Shown piece after piece: positions 1 through 8,249 of a stretch of 15,178 bases of DNA. Position 1 is the stretch's first letter; each line of letters starts with the position of its first letter. The notes under the pieces were generated by a model that did no database searches, was not told where the DNA came from, and saw only the letters and a list, made by a program, of their open reading frames with translations. The DNA is from JAGVPT01 sp035500675 (GTDB taxonomy: Bacteria; Bacteroidota; Ignavibacteria; UBA10030; UBA8401): contig DATJXA010000179.1 in NCBI GenBank assembly GCA_035500675.1, positions 1 through 15,178 on the forward strand. The letters run 5' to 3'. The position numbers and the translations under genes are program-made.

Positions 1-71
1 CCCGTAGCTCAACTGGATAGAGCACCAGCCTTCTAAGCTGGGGGTTGCGCGTTCGATTCGCGCCGGGCACA
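1..71 (+). tRNA. tRNA-Arg (anticodon UCU), lacking the first 3 bases
   Basis: The cloverleaf can be folded by eye. The D stem is GCTC/GAGC, the anticodon stem CCAGC/GCTGG encloses the loop CTTCTAA (anticodon TCT at 32-34, reading AGA), and the T stem GCGCG/CGCGC encloses TTCGATT. The 3' acceptor strand CGGGCAC (64-70) is followed by discriminator A71. Only four of the seven 5' acceptor bases are inside the window (CCCG at 1-4), so the first three bases, predicted GTG, lie outside. The CCA tail does not appear to be encoded. Confidence 0.95.
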
Positions 72-146
72 CAAATGCTCCCCCTCCGCCTCATCTGCCC
101 CCGTCTAGCGAATCATAGACCCTCCGCCGCGCATAACACGAAATAA

Positions 147-175
147 TTGACACGAGGATTTTCAAAACCTATATT
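147..175 (+). promoter_or_regulatory. sigma70-type promoter for the propeller lipoprotein gene
   Basis: A perfect -35 box TTGACA (147-152) and a near-consensus -10 box TATATT (170-175) are separated by exactly 17 bases. Transcription would start near 182, giving a leader of about 24 bases. A GGAG ribosome-binding site (193-196) then sits 9 bases before the ATG at 206. Position and strand suit the lipoprotein gene that follows. Confidence 0.7.
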
Positions 176-205
176 AACGGGAATCCTTATCCGGAGCAGC
201 TTACC

Positions 206-1315
206 ATGAATCACAAAAGCGTTGTCGGTATGATGACATTTGCCATCGCTCTCGTTTTGTGCGGGGGATGTTCATCTATGAACACTCAGAATGCGTCCGC
301 TGCTGTGCCCGACAGCGCGATGCCCTTAATGAAAATTCTCAGCCGCTTCACCGCCCCGGATGTTCCGGCGGTCGGTCCGGCCGAGATAGATGTCCCGCCC
401 GGCAAATGGACGACCGCCGCTTTGCCGGTACCTCCTAACCTTCCCGGCAACGGACTTGCACAGCATCCGATGCTTTACATCGGAGAAGGCTACAACAAAA
501 TGTTCGTCATCAACAACGGCAAAATACTCTGGACGTATTCCACCGGACCGGGGAATGAGTTCGACGATATCTGGATGCTCTCCAACGGCAACATTCTCTA
601 CAGCCGGATGAAATACGTTGCCGAGATCACGCCTGAGAAAAAAGTGCTCTGGCGTTTCGACGCCCCCGAAAGCACCGAGATCCATTGCTGCCAGCCGATC
701 GGATTGGACAAAGTCCTTTTTATTGAAAACGGCCTTCCGCCGAAACTTGTGGTTGTCAATATCAATACCAATGCCGTCGAAGTCCTGCACGAGCTGCCCG
801 CGAAGAGCCTCACAGACCCGAAAACGATCCATCCTCAATTCCGCCGGGTGCGCTACACTGCCCAGGGAACATACCTTGTCCCTATGCTTGGCCTCGGCGC
901 GATGGGAAAGGTTGTCGAGTATGATAAAGACTTCAACGAGGTATGGAGTTACGACATCAGATCGCCGTGGGCTGCGATCCGCCTCAGGAACGGCAACACG
1001 TTGATCTCCGACGAGGGGGACAAACTCATACGCGAAGTCAATCCGAAAAAAGAAACGGTGTGGGAACTTAAACCGGACGATTTACCTGAAGAATACCGCT
1101 ACATCAACACACAGACCTGCACCCGACTCGCCAACGGCAACACGATCGTTTGCTCCCGAGGCGAAGGCGGCAAAGGCCCTCAGCTCGTCGAAGTGACTCC
1201 GGACAAAAAAGTCGTCTGGGTTCTTTGGGACTGGAAAGACCTTGGACCCGCGACTGCAGTGCAAATTCTGGATGACCCCGGCGTACCCGAAAATCCGGGT
1301 GAATCCGAACACTGA
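206..1315 (+). CDS. Lipoprotein with PQQ-like beta-propeller repeats
   Basis: 369 residues. The N-terminus is a lipoprotein-type signal peptide: a hydrophobic stretch (about residues 8-21) ends in LCGGC, so Cys22 is the likely lipidated residue, followed by a Ser/Ala-rich linker. The rest shows repeated blades of the form 'hydrophobic-W plus NGN-T/I-L': GKILWTY, GNILYS, KVLWRF, NEVWSYD, NGNTLIS, ETVWELK, NGNTIVCS and KVVWVLWDW. These are typical of PQQ-like or arylsulfotransferase-like propellers, usually scaffold or sugar/quinone-binding folds at the cell envelope. I see no identifiable catalytic residue, so substrate and activity are unknown. The start is supported by GGAG at 193-196 and by the signal peptide. 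It is the only plus-strand protein gene here, apparently monocistronic between its own promoter and a hairpin terminator. Confidence 0.85.
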   Translation: MNHKSVVGMMTFAIALVLCGGCSSMNTQNASAAVPDSAMPLMKILSRFTAPDVPAVGPAEIDVPPGKWTTAALPVPPNLPGNGLAQHPMLYIGEGYNKMFVINNGKILWTYSTGPGNEFDDIWMLSNGNILYSRMKYVAEITPEKKVLWRFDAPESTEIHCCQPIGLDKVLFIENGLPPKLVVVNINTNAVEVLHELPAKSLTDPKTIHPQFRRVRYTAQGTYLVPMLGLGAMGKVVEYDKDFNEVWSYDIRSPWAAIRLRNGNTLISDEGDKLIREVNPKKETVWELKPDDLPEEYRYINTQTCTRLANGNTIVCSRGEGGKGPQLVEVTPDKKVVWVLWDWKDLGPATAVQILDDPGVPENPGESEH

Positions 1316-1326
1316 TCGCTAAATAA

Positions 1327-1357
1327 AAAAGCCTGCCGAATGAACCGGCAGGCTTTT
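1327..1357. terminator. Bidirectional rho-independent terminator
   Basis: The stem GCCTGCCG (1331-1338) pairs with CGGCAGGC (1346-1353) around a 7-base loop, extended by AAAA (1327-1330) against TTTT (1354-1357). It has a T run on the plus strand (TTTTCTTTT) and an A run on the other side that becomes a T run on the minus strand. It lies between two convergent genes and can end both the propeller lipoprotein and the DUF3332 gene. Confidence 0.9.
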
Positions 1358-1412
1358 CTTTTCAACTTCAATGCGGGAGATCTCGCTCCCGATGATATTG
1401 AATCCTATTTGA

Positions 1413-1949
1413 TCACCTCATCGCAAATGCTTCTACCTGAGTCTTGGAATATGTATGAAGCACGTTGCCGTGCGAGTCAAAGAGCGTCATTCCGCCGTCA
1501 TCCGCAGAAACGCACCGCGCCAGGATGTTGCCGCTGTTGTCTTCCACAACGGATTGCCCGTTCTCACGCATCACGCGGAACGTCGTTTCACCCTTCCCCG
1601 GAACGATCTTTGTGATATCCATTTCTTTGCCCGATGCGTTGAACGTGATCGACGACCCGTCGTCCTCTTTCATCGTGACGGGTGCGGCATTCTGCGCCAT
1701 GACCGGGTTCGTGCCGGTCCAGAATTCGATCGTGTTCAGAATGACGGCATCGATCGCCGCAGCGGCTCCGTAAACGGGAACGATATTCAAAACGAGGAAC
1801 ACAATTTCATTCACCCATTTTTCCCCGACGGTGCCGTTAAACTTGTACACCTTCTTGACAAGGTTGAACGAGCCGTAGCAACCGAACGACGTGACGCACA
1901 TCGCGCCGATGAGCAGAACGCACACAAGGTTCTTCAGGCCATTTTTCAT
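1413..1949 (-). CDS. DUF3332 family putative lipoprotein
   Basis: 178 residues. The N-terminal hydrophobic signal ends in SFGC, a plausible lipobox. The segment after it (YGSFNLVKKVYKFNG, GEKWVNEIVFLVLNIVPVYG, AIDAVILNTIEFWTG) is the diagnostic core of DUF3332, a family of unknown function found in envelope proteins. It includes one strongly hydrophobic stretch that may be a membrane segment. The C-terminal part (from about residue 90) is polar and rich in short beta-strand-like segments with the pattern 'DGSSITFNASGKEMDI'. The start is set at 1949 rather than the upstream ATG at 1967, because a perfect AGGAGG (1955-1960) sits 5 bases before it, inside what the longer frame would translate. 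It converges on the propeller gene across a shared terminator. Confidence 0.85.
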   Translation of the reverse strand: MKNGLKNLVCVLLIGAMCVTSFGCYGSFNLVKKVYKFNGTVGEKWVNEIVFLVLNIVPVYGAAAAIDAVILNTIEFWTGTNPVMAQNAAPVTMKEDDGSSITFNASGKEMDITKIVPGKGETTFRVMRENGQSVVEDNSGNILARCVSADDGGMTLFDSHGNVLHTYSKTQVEAFAMR

Positions 1950-1954
1950 ACGAT

Positions 1955-1960
1955 CCTCCT
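1955..1960 (-). promoter_or_regulatory. Ribosome-binding site AGGAGG deciding the DUF3332 start
   Basis: A perfect AGGAGG on the minus strand, 5 bases from the ATG at 1949. It falls inside the first six codons of the longer reading frame and therefore argues for the shorter protein. Confidence 0.8.
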
Positions 1961-2038
1961 GGGGCATGATGTAAAAAAATAGTGAATTAGGGTGACTGCG
2001 ACCGGCAAATTTGCCAAACGCTTTCGTTCGAGATGCCG

Positions 2039-2536
2039 TTACGCGACGCGAGGGTCCGGGTGCTCCTTCGCCGCTTTCACCGCCGCTTCGCGGTACTGTT
2101 TGATGGCATTTCTGTATTCCGGATGCTTGCCGCTGAGTATTGCCGCGGCGAACAACGCCGCATTGATCGCGCCCGGTTTTCCGATCGCCAGCGTAGCGAC
2201 CGGAATGCCGGCCGGCATTTGCACCATTGAAAGAAGCGAGTCGATGCCGTTGAGCGATTTCGATTCCATCGGCACGCCGAGCACGGGCAGCAGCGTTTTA
2301 GCGGCTGCAACTCCAGCGAGGTGAGCCGCTCCGCCCGCCGCAGCGATGATCACTTCAAGCCCGCGTCCTTCCGCTGCGGAAATATATTCCGATAATAGAT
2401 CGGGGGTCCGATGCGCGGACAATACACGCGCTTCGTATGAAATCTTCAATTGATCCAGCATATTCCCGCAATGCTGGAGCGTCTCCCAATCCGATTTCGA
2501 CCCCATGATAACGCCGACCAATATTTGTTCAGACAT
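2039..2536 (-). CDS. purE: N5-carboxyaminoimidazole ribonucleotide mutase (PurE class I)
   Basis: 165 residues, the normal length for class I PurE. This cytosolic enzyme converts N5-CAIR to CAIR in de novo purine synthesis. Family motifs are intact: MGSKSDW (11-17), SAHRTP with the catalytic His42 (40-45), AGGAAHLAG (67-75), GVPMESKSLNG, and MPAGIPVATLAIG. The start has a good ribosome-binding site (AAAAGGAAA, 2541-2549). Its usual partner purK, which makes N5-CAIR, is not in this window. The gene starts 27 bases after the end of the large Asp-box protein gene on the same strand and could be cotranscribed with it, although the two functions are unrelated. Confidence 0.97.
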   Translation of the reverse strand: MSEQILVGVIMGSKSDWETLQHCGNMLDQLKISYEARVLSAHRTPDLLSEYISAAEGRGLEVIIAAAGGAAHLAGVAAAKTLLPVLGVPMESKSLNGIDSLLSMVQMPAGIPVATLAIGKPGAINAALFAAAILSGKHPEYRNAIKQYREAAVKAAKEHPDPRVA

Positions 2537-2563
2537 GCATTTTCCTTTTGGGTTGATTGTATG

Positions 2564-5143
2564 TTATTTGATAAGTAACATTTTCTTGCTCTCGACGATG
2601 CCGCCCGACCGTAATTGATAAATATACACACCGCTCGGCAAATTTGCCGCATTCCACCGAACGGAATGGCTCCCAGCCAGCTGTTCTCCATTCACTAATC
2701 TATCTACTTCCCTCCCAATTTCATCGTACACTTTCAAAGTCACAAAGCTGGTCACTGGTAACTGATAACTGATAACTGTGCCCGGGTTAAAGGGGTTCGG
2801 ATAATTTTGATCGAGGCGAAATTGCTGCGCGATATTCCGGACCGGACCGACGGAGGTGATCCCGGTTAAATCGAATGCATATGCAGACCGGCCGTGAGTG
2901 AACGCAACAAGTTTCCTCGTCGGAGAATGCAGCGCTAAATCGTGAACCGGCACGGGGGGCAGCCCGGATCCGAGAGCGTTCCATGTCCCACCGTTATCGG
3001 AACTGTATTCTACGTCGAGGTCCGTTGCAACATAAAGATATCCGCGGTAGAGCGGGTCGATGACGATATCGTTTAGCGGAACCGCCGGCAGCCCGCCGCC
3101 GATGTTGGTCCACGAATTGCCAAAATCGGTCGTCTTGTTGAGATGTGATGAAAAGCTGTCCTCGAGATAACCGGATTGGGTCACGTACGCTACGTTCGGC
3201 GAATCGGGGTCCACCGCTACGCGCGTTACCCAGCGCATGGGAAGCGAACCCGTCACATCGTTCCAATTTTTTCCGCCGTCCGTCGTCACCGAAATTTTCG
3301 CGTCGTCAGTTCCGACATAGATCACGTTGGAGTCCGTCGGGGCGACGTCGATCGTCGTGATTGTTCCGATGCGCCCGTTTGCCCCGCGCGTCAGATCGCC
3401 GCTGATCGCAATCCAAGACTGCATGCCGTTTGTGGTACGGTAAAGACGTTGAGTTCCGGTGTATAGCGTGGTCGTCGTTGTCGGATCCATCGCGACCGGA
3501 GTTTCCCAGTTCATTCGATCGTTCGGAATAATGCCCGAAGTTCCGTCAAAGAAGGAATTTCCTCCATCGGTTGAATACCCAAGCCCGCCGTATTGGTATT
3601 CCGCGTACACTCTCTGCGGGTTCTTCGGATCCACCAGAACATAAAACCCGTCGCCGCCAAAAATATCTGCCCAATCGGAATCGGATCCGGTCAAAGTTCG
3701 CGGCGTACCGTTGTCCTGAGTCCCTCCGAAGTACCGCTGCGGGTTGGAAAAATCAATTGTCCCCGCATAAAATTGCGTGACCGGCAGATGGTACGATTTA
3801 TTCCAGCTTCCCCCCGCATCTGTCGATATAAAAATTCCCCCGTCGTTTCCCACAACCATCCGGCTTGCGTTGGTGGCATCAAATTCGATCGCATGATGGT
3901 CCACGTGCATATCGAACCCGATCGGCGTCCATGCAGAGCCGCCGTCCGTCGATTGATACATCGACGTCATGCCGGCAAATAATCTCAACGAATTTATCGG
4001 ACTAACCGCAATGACATTATTATACCAGACTTGACTTTCGATGCCAAACGGGTCGCCCGGAGAAACCTGCACCCAATTGTCTCCGCTGTCGGTCGATTTG
4101 TAAATCCCGTAAACTCCGGTACCATTCGAAGCGAGCGCGTAAACAACGCCGGGCTGTGAGGGAGCGAACGCAAGACTGATCCGGCCTAGGTTCGGATCGT
4201 TATTGGGAAACCCGCTCGTGACTTGCGCCCAATGATCACCGCCATCCGAAGAGGCCCACAACCCGGTGTTCGTCCCATTGACAATGCTGTACGTAAGAGG
4301 GCGATACCGGTCCCACATCGCTGCGAGAAGGCGATGCGAATTTGACGGATCGATCGCCACGTCGCAGGCGCCGGTCGTGTCGGTCACGAAGAGAACTTTT
4401 TGCCACGTGGCCCCGCTATCGAGAGAGCGGTAGATTCCTCTATCGACTGTTCTGCTCCTGTAACGTCCGAGAACCGCGGCGAATATTCTGTTTGTCGAAA
4501 CAGGGTCGATGGCAAGCTTCCCTATCTGGCCTGAATTCGTCAAGCCGACATTCGTCCACGATGCACCGCCGTTTGTCGAACGCCATATCCCGTTGCCGGG
4601 ATAAATTGCGACACCGCCCGGATTTCCTTCCCCCGTTCCAACATAAATCACTTGCGGATCAATCGGGTCGAGAACGATCGACCCGATGGAAGACGATTCG
4701 TCAAATATGTTAGACCATGTGACCCCGCCGTCTTTCGATTTCCATACTCCTCCGCCAGCGGCGCCGGCATAAATAATCTCAGGGTTCGCGGGATCGATCG
4801 CGACAACCGTAATCCGCCCTCCGATATTAGTGGGACCGATGCTTTTCCACGGAGATGTTGATGATGCGGATTTTCTCAACAATGCCTGTCGAAAGTTCCG
4901 GCGTGCGTTCTCGTACAGCGAGGGATTGATGTCGTCATGCGGGTATACCCGTTGAAGCATGAACCAATCGTTGTCCAATGAAGCAGAGTTATGCTCCTCC
5001 ATTTCTTCCGACAATTTGTCGCGTTGCAGCAATTTATGCCCAGGCAGTTTGACCGTCCAAAAGAATGATAAGCTGGCGAGCGCGATGAACGCAATGAAGC
5101 CCGCGGCCGAAAATATCAGATCTTTCTCCGAAGAACGTTTCAA
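2564..5143 (-). CDS. Large Asp-box (BNR/sortilin-like) beta-propeller protein with T9SS type A sorting domain
   Basis: 859 residues. Residues about 8-31 form a hydrophobic export signal or anchor. From about residue 99 (WKSIGPTNIGGRI) to about 765 there are roughly twelve Asp-box repeats (S-x-D-x-G-x-x-W type), for example WKSKDGGVTW, YRSLDSGATW, YKSTDSGDNW, FISTDAGGSW, TTDGGKNW and YSSDNGGTW. These alternate with 'IDPxNPxxIYVGT' blades, as in VPS10/sortilin-type and BNR-glycosidase propellers. The last 80 or so residues are a T9SS sorting domain: NYPNPFNPGT, LKVYDEIGREV, NLPSGVYIYQLRSG and a C-terminal KKMLLIK. The protein is probably secreted or surface-attached. Enzymatic activity is not evident. 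The frame opens with TTG at 5141-5143. There is an in-frame stop four codons upstream, no usable in-frame ATG before the export signal, and no clear ribosome-binding site. Confidence 0.9.
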   Translation of the reverse strand: MKRSSEKDLIFSAAGFIAFIALASLSFFWTVKLPGHKLLQRDKLSEEMEEHNSASLDNDWFMLQRVYPHDDINPSLYENARRNFRQALLRKSASSTSPWKSIGPTNIGGRITVVAIDPANPEIIYAGAAGGGVWKSKDGGVTWSNIFDESSSIGSIVLDPIDPQVIYVGTGEGNPGGVAIYPGNGIWRSTNGGASWTNVGLTNSGQIGKLAIDPVSTNRIFAAVLGRYRSRTVDRGIYRSLDSGATWQKVLFVTDTTGACDVAIDPSNSHRLLAAMWDRYRPLTYSIVNGTNTGLWASSDGGDHWAQVTSGFPNNDPNLGRISLAFAPSQPGVVYALASNGTGVYGIYKSTDSGDNWVQVSPGDPFGIESQVWYNNVIAVSPINSLRLFAGMTSMYQSTDGGSAWTPIGFDMHVDHHAIEFDATNASRMVVGNDGGIFISTDAGGSWNKSYHLPVTQFYAGTIDFSNPQRYFGGTQDNGTPRTLTGSDSDWADIFGGDGFYVLVDPKNPQRVYAEYQYGGLGYSTDGGNSFFDGTSGIIPNDRMNWETPVAMDPTTTTTLYTGTQRLYRTTNGMQSWIAISGDLTRGANGRIGTITTIDVAPTDSNVIYVGTDDAKISVTTDGGKNWNDVTGSLPMRWVTRVAVDPDSPNVAYVTQSGYLEDSFSSHLNKTTDFGNSWTNIGGGLPAVPLNDIVIDPLYRGYLYVATDLDVEYSSDNGGTWNALGSGLPPVPVHDLALHSPTRKLVAFTHGRSAYAFDLTGITSVGPVRNIAQQFRLDQNYPNPFNPGTVISYQLPVTSFVTLKVYDEIGREVDRLVNGEQLAGSHSVRWNAANLPSGVYIYQLRSGGIVESKKMLLIK

Positions 5144-5266
5144 GGCTTTAATTTACATTGAAGGGATGGGCTTGACGATGTGTAGAAGGTATGAAATCGC
5201 GTGGAGCTATTCAAGAGAATGCTATGACGTTGAGCGTTTTGCAGGTTGACAAATGATCTTGCGCTT

Positions 5267-6838
5267 TTATTCGTCTTTGATCTGAAACTCAGTTGAATCG
5301 GGCCGGATGTCGTCGTACATCTTCTTTAAAGCAAAAAATGCCAGTTGGCTCCCCCGGTAAGCGCTCTCCCGATAATATCGCACCGCTTCCGGTTTGCTCG
5401 CCGCTACGCCGATCCCTGTTTCATAACAATAACCGAGGGCGACTTGAGCGAGCAGCGACCCTTTCTGGGCCGCAGTGTCTAGCTCTGGAATCGACGCTGC
5501 ATAGTCCATAAGATGTAAATTCCCAATGACGTTCGTTGCAACAAGACGTATGCGGGCTTCGCGGCTCCCCAGCGCCGCAGCTTTGCTCCAAAACTCTACA
5601 GCTTTTTTCTTATCTGCCTCAACACCTTTGCCGGAATAATAGCAAAGTCCCGCGTCGATCATCGCCTGAAGCTGCAGCTTCTCCGACGCTTTGATCAACA
5701 GCCGAAACGATTCCTGCTGCGGGAATTCCTGATCGAAGCCGATCGCGATGAAACTCGCGCAGACAAATTCCGCGTCCGGGTCGCCTTCGAGCGCCAATGC
5801 GTGTATCTGCTGGACAAATTTCTTGTCTTGGAATAAATTCCAAAGAAGCGACGTTGCGCGCGGAAATTCAAGCCGCAGCGCTACAAAGTAATCGGTCGCC
5901 GCAAGCATAAGGCTTTTCCGTACAACAATCCCCTTTTCATGAAACCGGCCGAGCACCGCGAGCGCCTCCGGGCTACCGACATCCGCAGCGTTTTCAATTT
6001 TATGTAAGAGGACAGAATCGGCAACAAGCGTATCCGGATCCATCGACCCAATGCCGAGCGCGCTTTTCAGCTCGGGACTCCCCTTGCGAAGCATGTCTTT
6101 AAGAAAAGCAAGCTCGTCCTCTCCCGTAGCGGGCGCATCACTAAAATCGAGCAGGACCGGCTTCCACGGCCGCGCCGGAAGGACTTCGGAAGTATCTATT
6201 CTCATGCTCGGAGCCGGCACTTCCGAGGAGCTGTCGGACGAATCCACTTGCGCAGCAATGCCCCGCTTCTCGAATTCCGCAAGGGCATCCTTGGCCGGGG
6301 CATATCCTGCCTCGGCGGATTTTTTCATCCAGCGATAGGCTTCTTTCCAATTTTGTTCGACCACAAGGTTATCGGTAAGAAACGATCCGTACACATACTC
6401 GGCTTCCGGCATGCCTAACTCGGCCGCATGCTGAAAATCCGCGTAGGCCTTGAAGGGGTTCCATGGGACCCCCCAACCGTTATTGAGAAAGATGCCGATA
6501 TTATAGAGCGCGACAACATAGTTTTGATCGGCAGCTTTCTGAATCCAATAAGCGCTCTTCACTGTATCGACGCCGAAGCCTTTTCCGAGAAGATATCTGA
6601 TGCCGAGCTCATGCTGGGCCAATGGATCTCCGTTGTTGGCTTTTTGCATCAGTTCAAAAGCTTCCCAAAGCTGATACGATTCATCGGTATGTTTAATGAA
6701 GTTGAGGGTCGGAGCTCTATGCTCTTTGAAGGCCTCAGCCTTTTGTTGATCCTGCGCCGTGGCGGGTAGTGCGGAAATGACGTACGCGAGAAAAGAACAG
6801 ATAATAAAGAATGAAGGCACCGCCGTACTTCGGGGCAT
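5267..6838 (-). CDS. Secreted Sel1-repeat (TPR-like) protein
   Basis: About 523 residues from the start chosen here. The frame is open to an ATG at 6949, but that start would put 37 polar residues ahead of the signal peptide. Starting at 6838 gives a standard Sec signal (MPRSTAVP, then a hydrophobic core, then ALPATAQ with likely cleavage after ATA or AQ). An ATG at 6868 is also possible, and none of these starts has a strong ribosome-binding site. The mature part has two blocks of Sel1-like repeats. The first follows the signal peptide closely (DPLAQHELGIRYLLGKGFGV, AYWIQKAADQNYVVALYNIG, AYRWMKKSAEAGYAPAK). The second is C-terminal (AMIDAGLCYYSGKGVEADKK, EFWSKAAALGSREARIRL, AQVALGYCYETGIGVAASKP). 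Sel1 repeats form alpha-solenoid scaffolds for protein-protein contacts. The partner is unknown. It stands between the ABC operon and the Asp-box gene. Confidence 0.85.
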   Translation of the reverse strand: MPRSTAVPSFFIICSFLAYVISALPATAQDQQKAEAFKEHRAPTLNFIKHTDESYQLWEAFELMQKANNGDPLAQHELGIRYLLGKGFGVDTVKSAYWIQKAADQNYVVALYNIGIFLNNGWGVPWNPFKAYADFQHAAELGMPEAEYVYGSFLTDNLVVEQNWKEAYRWMKKSAEAGYAPAKDALAEFEKRGIAAQVDSSDSSSEVPAPSMRIDTSEVLPARPWKPVLLDFSDAPATGEDELAFLKDMLRKGSPELKSALGIGSMDPDTLVADSVLLHKIENAADVGSPEALAVLGRFHEKGIVVRKSLMLAATDYFVALRLEFPRATSLLWNLFQDKKFVQQIHALALEGDPDAEFVCASFIAIGFDQEFPQQESFRLLIKASEKLQLQAMIDAGLCYYSGKGVEADKKKAVEFWSKAAALGSREARIRLVATNVIGNLHLMDYAASIPELDTAAQKGSLLAQVALGYCYETGIGVAASKPEAVRYYRESAYRGSQLAFFALKKMYDDIRPDSTEFQIKDE

Positions 6839-7057
6839 CCGGCTGCGCGTTTCAATTGTCTGGCCCATCAACGCTAGGCGGCATGTGTTCTTCCGGTGAA
6901 CAGAGTCTTTAAAATTAGCTTTCGTCATGGCGCCGTTTCGTGGCAACATTCCCGGAGAAAATGGATGGTGAGGAATGGATACGCGTAAGGTTAGACGAGC
7001 GCAAGAGGATTTTGTTTATCGGGAACAGAAGATTTTTCCCCCATCATAGGATGCGGG

Positions 7058-8227
7058 TTAGGAAGCTCTTAAGGCGCTGATAATATCCAATCGGGACGCT
7101 CTCACGGCCGGCAGAAATCCTCCGACTACCCCCATCACGAGCGCAAACAGCAATGTCCATCCCGCTATCCACGGCGTCAAGTGAAACCCAAAAGCGAGTT
7201 CCGTGAACGATGTAAAGTTCGTCGTGGAAAAGGAAACGAATTCCAGCAGCGAAGCCATCGCCAGACCGATGGCTCCGCCGATGAGAGAGATGGCCATCGC
7301 CTCTATAAGGAAAGCGGCGAGAATACTCTTTCGTCGGAAACCGAGGGCGCGCATCGTTCCTATTTCGACTGTGCGGTTTGCAACTGCCGCATACATTGTG
7401 ATCATTGCGCCGATCATCGCACCCGCGCTGAAAATTATCGTGATGATAAGTCCAAGAACGCGGATGAATCCTGCCAACCCTTGCGACTGCTCTTCGTAAA
7501 ATGCTTTTTCACGCTTCGGCTCTAATTCCGCAAGACGTTGATCGCCTTCAAGCCTGTTCTTAAACGCGGCGAAGTCGTTGACACTCTTCAGTTTTACGGT
7601 CATCGTAGAATAGACGGGCCTGTTGAACGCGAGCATCAGTTGATCGGCGTCCGCCCAGATCTCGGAAGCGAACCCGCTTCGCCCCGCATCGAACACGCCG
7701 ACGATCGTCCACATGCCGGTTCCGATCTGTATCTGATGTCCGATCTCTGTGCCGTCAAATTGCGAAGAGACCGCGTTGCCGATAACAATTTCCGTCGAAC
7801 CCTGCTGGAACATCCGCCCTTCTTTGAGTTTCACCTGCGGTCTGATGCCGAGCGCGCCGGGCGAAACACCCCTGACCAGCACGTTAGCCATATCCTTCGT
7901 CCCCTTTTTGTTCAGGTTAATGATAGAAACAACGTCCGCCGTTGCCATGGGTTTTCCATCGGCGTTTGTCGCTACTTCAGGAAACGTCGAAATGTTCGCG
8001 ACGGATTCCCGGCCGATGGCACTCACGAGTTCGCTCTGGGCCGACTTCCTGATAACAATAACGTTGTCATCCGAACCGGTGGAGACGAGAGTCTGTTTGA
8101 CGCCTTCCGCAAGCATGAGGACCGCGGCGAAGACAAAAACGACCAGTGTGATGCCTCCGGTCGTCAGGCTCATCGTTAATCGGCGCGCCCACAGGTTGCG
8201 AATATTGTACGAAAGCGGAATTTTCAT
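7058..8227 (-). CDS. ABC transporter permease, MacB/FtsX type (second permease)
   Basis: 389 residues with the four-helix FtsX/MacB topology. One N-terminal helix (about 18-42) is followed by a large periplasmic MacB-type domain (about 45-250) and three C-terminal helices. Family landmarks are ANRTVEIGTMRALGFRRKS, the coupling segment that contacts the ATPase, and the ending FLPAVRASRLDIISALRAS. It carries no ATPase domain and must use the separate ATPase encoded upstream. It begins 22 bases after the first permease gene, so the two are almost certainly cotranscribed and may form a heterodimer. Likely substrates for such systems are lipoproteins, peptides, antibiotics or siderophores; the sequence does not say which. 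Confidence 0.93.
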   Translation of the reverse strand: MKIPLSYNIRNLWARRLTMSLTTGGITLVVFVFAAVLMLAEGVKQTLVSTGSDDNVIVIRKSAQSELVSAIGRESVANISTFPEVATNADGKPMATADVVSIINLNKKGTKDMANVLVRGVSPGALGIRPQVKLKEGRMFQQGSTEIVIGNAVSSQFDGTEIGHQIQIGTGMWTIVGVFDAGRSGFASEIWADADQLMLAFNRPVYSTMTVKLKSVNDFAAFKNRLEGDQRLAELEPKREKAFYEEQSQGLAGFIRVLGLIITIIFSAGAMIGAMITMYAAVANRTVEIGTMRALGFRRKSILAAFLIEAMAISLIGGAIGLAMASLLEFVSFSTTNFTSFTELAFGFHLTPWIAGWTLLFALVMGVVGGFLPAVRASRLDIISALRAS

Positions 8228-8249
8228 ATCGGTGCCATAATTAAAGTGT

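Noticed and set aside
206..1315. Assignment of the propeller lipoprotein as an active arylsulfotransferase or PQQ dehydrogenase
   Set aside because: Only the generic blade repeats are visible. I could not identify the catalytic histidine region of arylsulfotransferases or the cofactor-binding residues of quinoprotein dehydrogenases.
2004..2015. Perfect palindrome GGCAAATTTGCC, found again at 2637-2648
   Set aside because: The second copy is inside codons for the conserved AANLPSG motif of the sorting domain, so it is explained by coding. The first copy alone, with no loop or T run, is not enough to call an operator or terminator.
6839..6949. N-terminal extension of the Sel1-repeat protein to the ATG at 6949
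   Set aside because: It would place 37 mostly polar residues in front of a standard signal peptide and has no strong ribosome-binding site. The shorter start is more coherent, though not proven.
7025..7055. Hairpin-like segment after the second permease (CCCGCATC / GATGGGGG on the minus strand)
   Set aside because: The stem has an internal mismatch and is followed by AAAAA rather than T on the minus strand, so it does not qualify as an intrinsic terminator.
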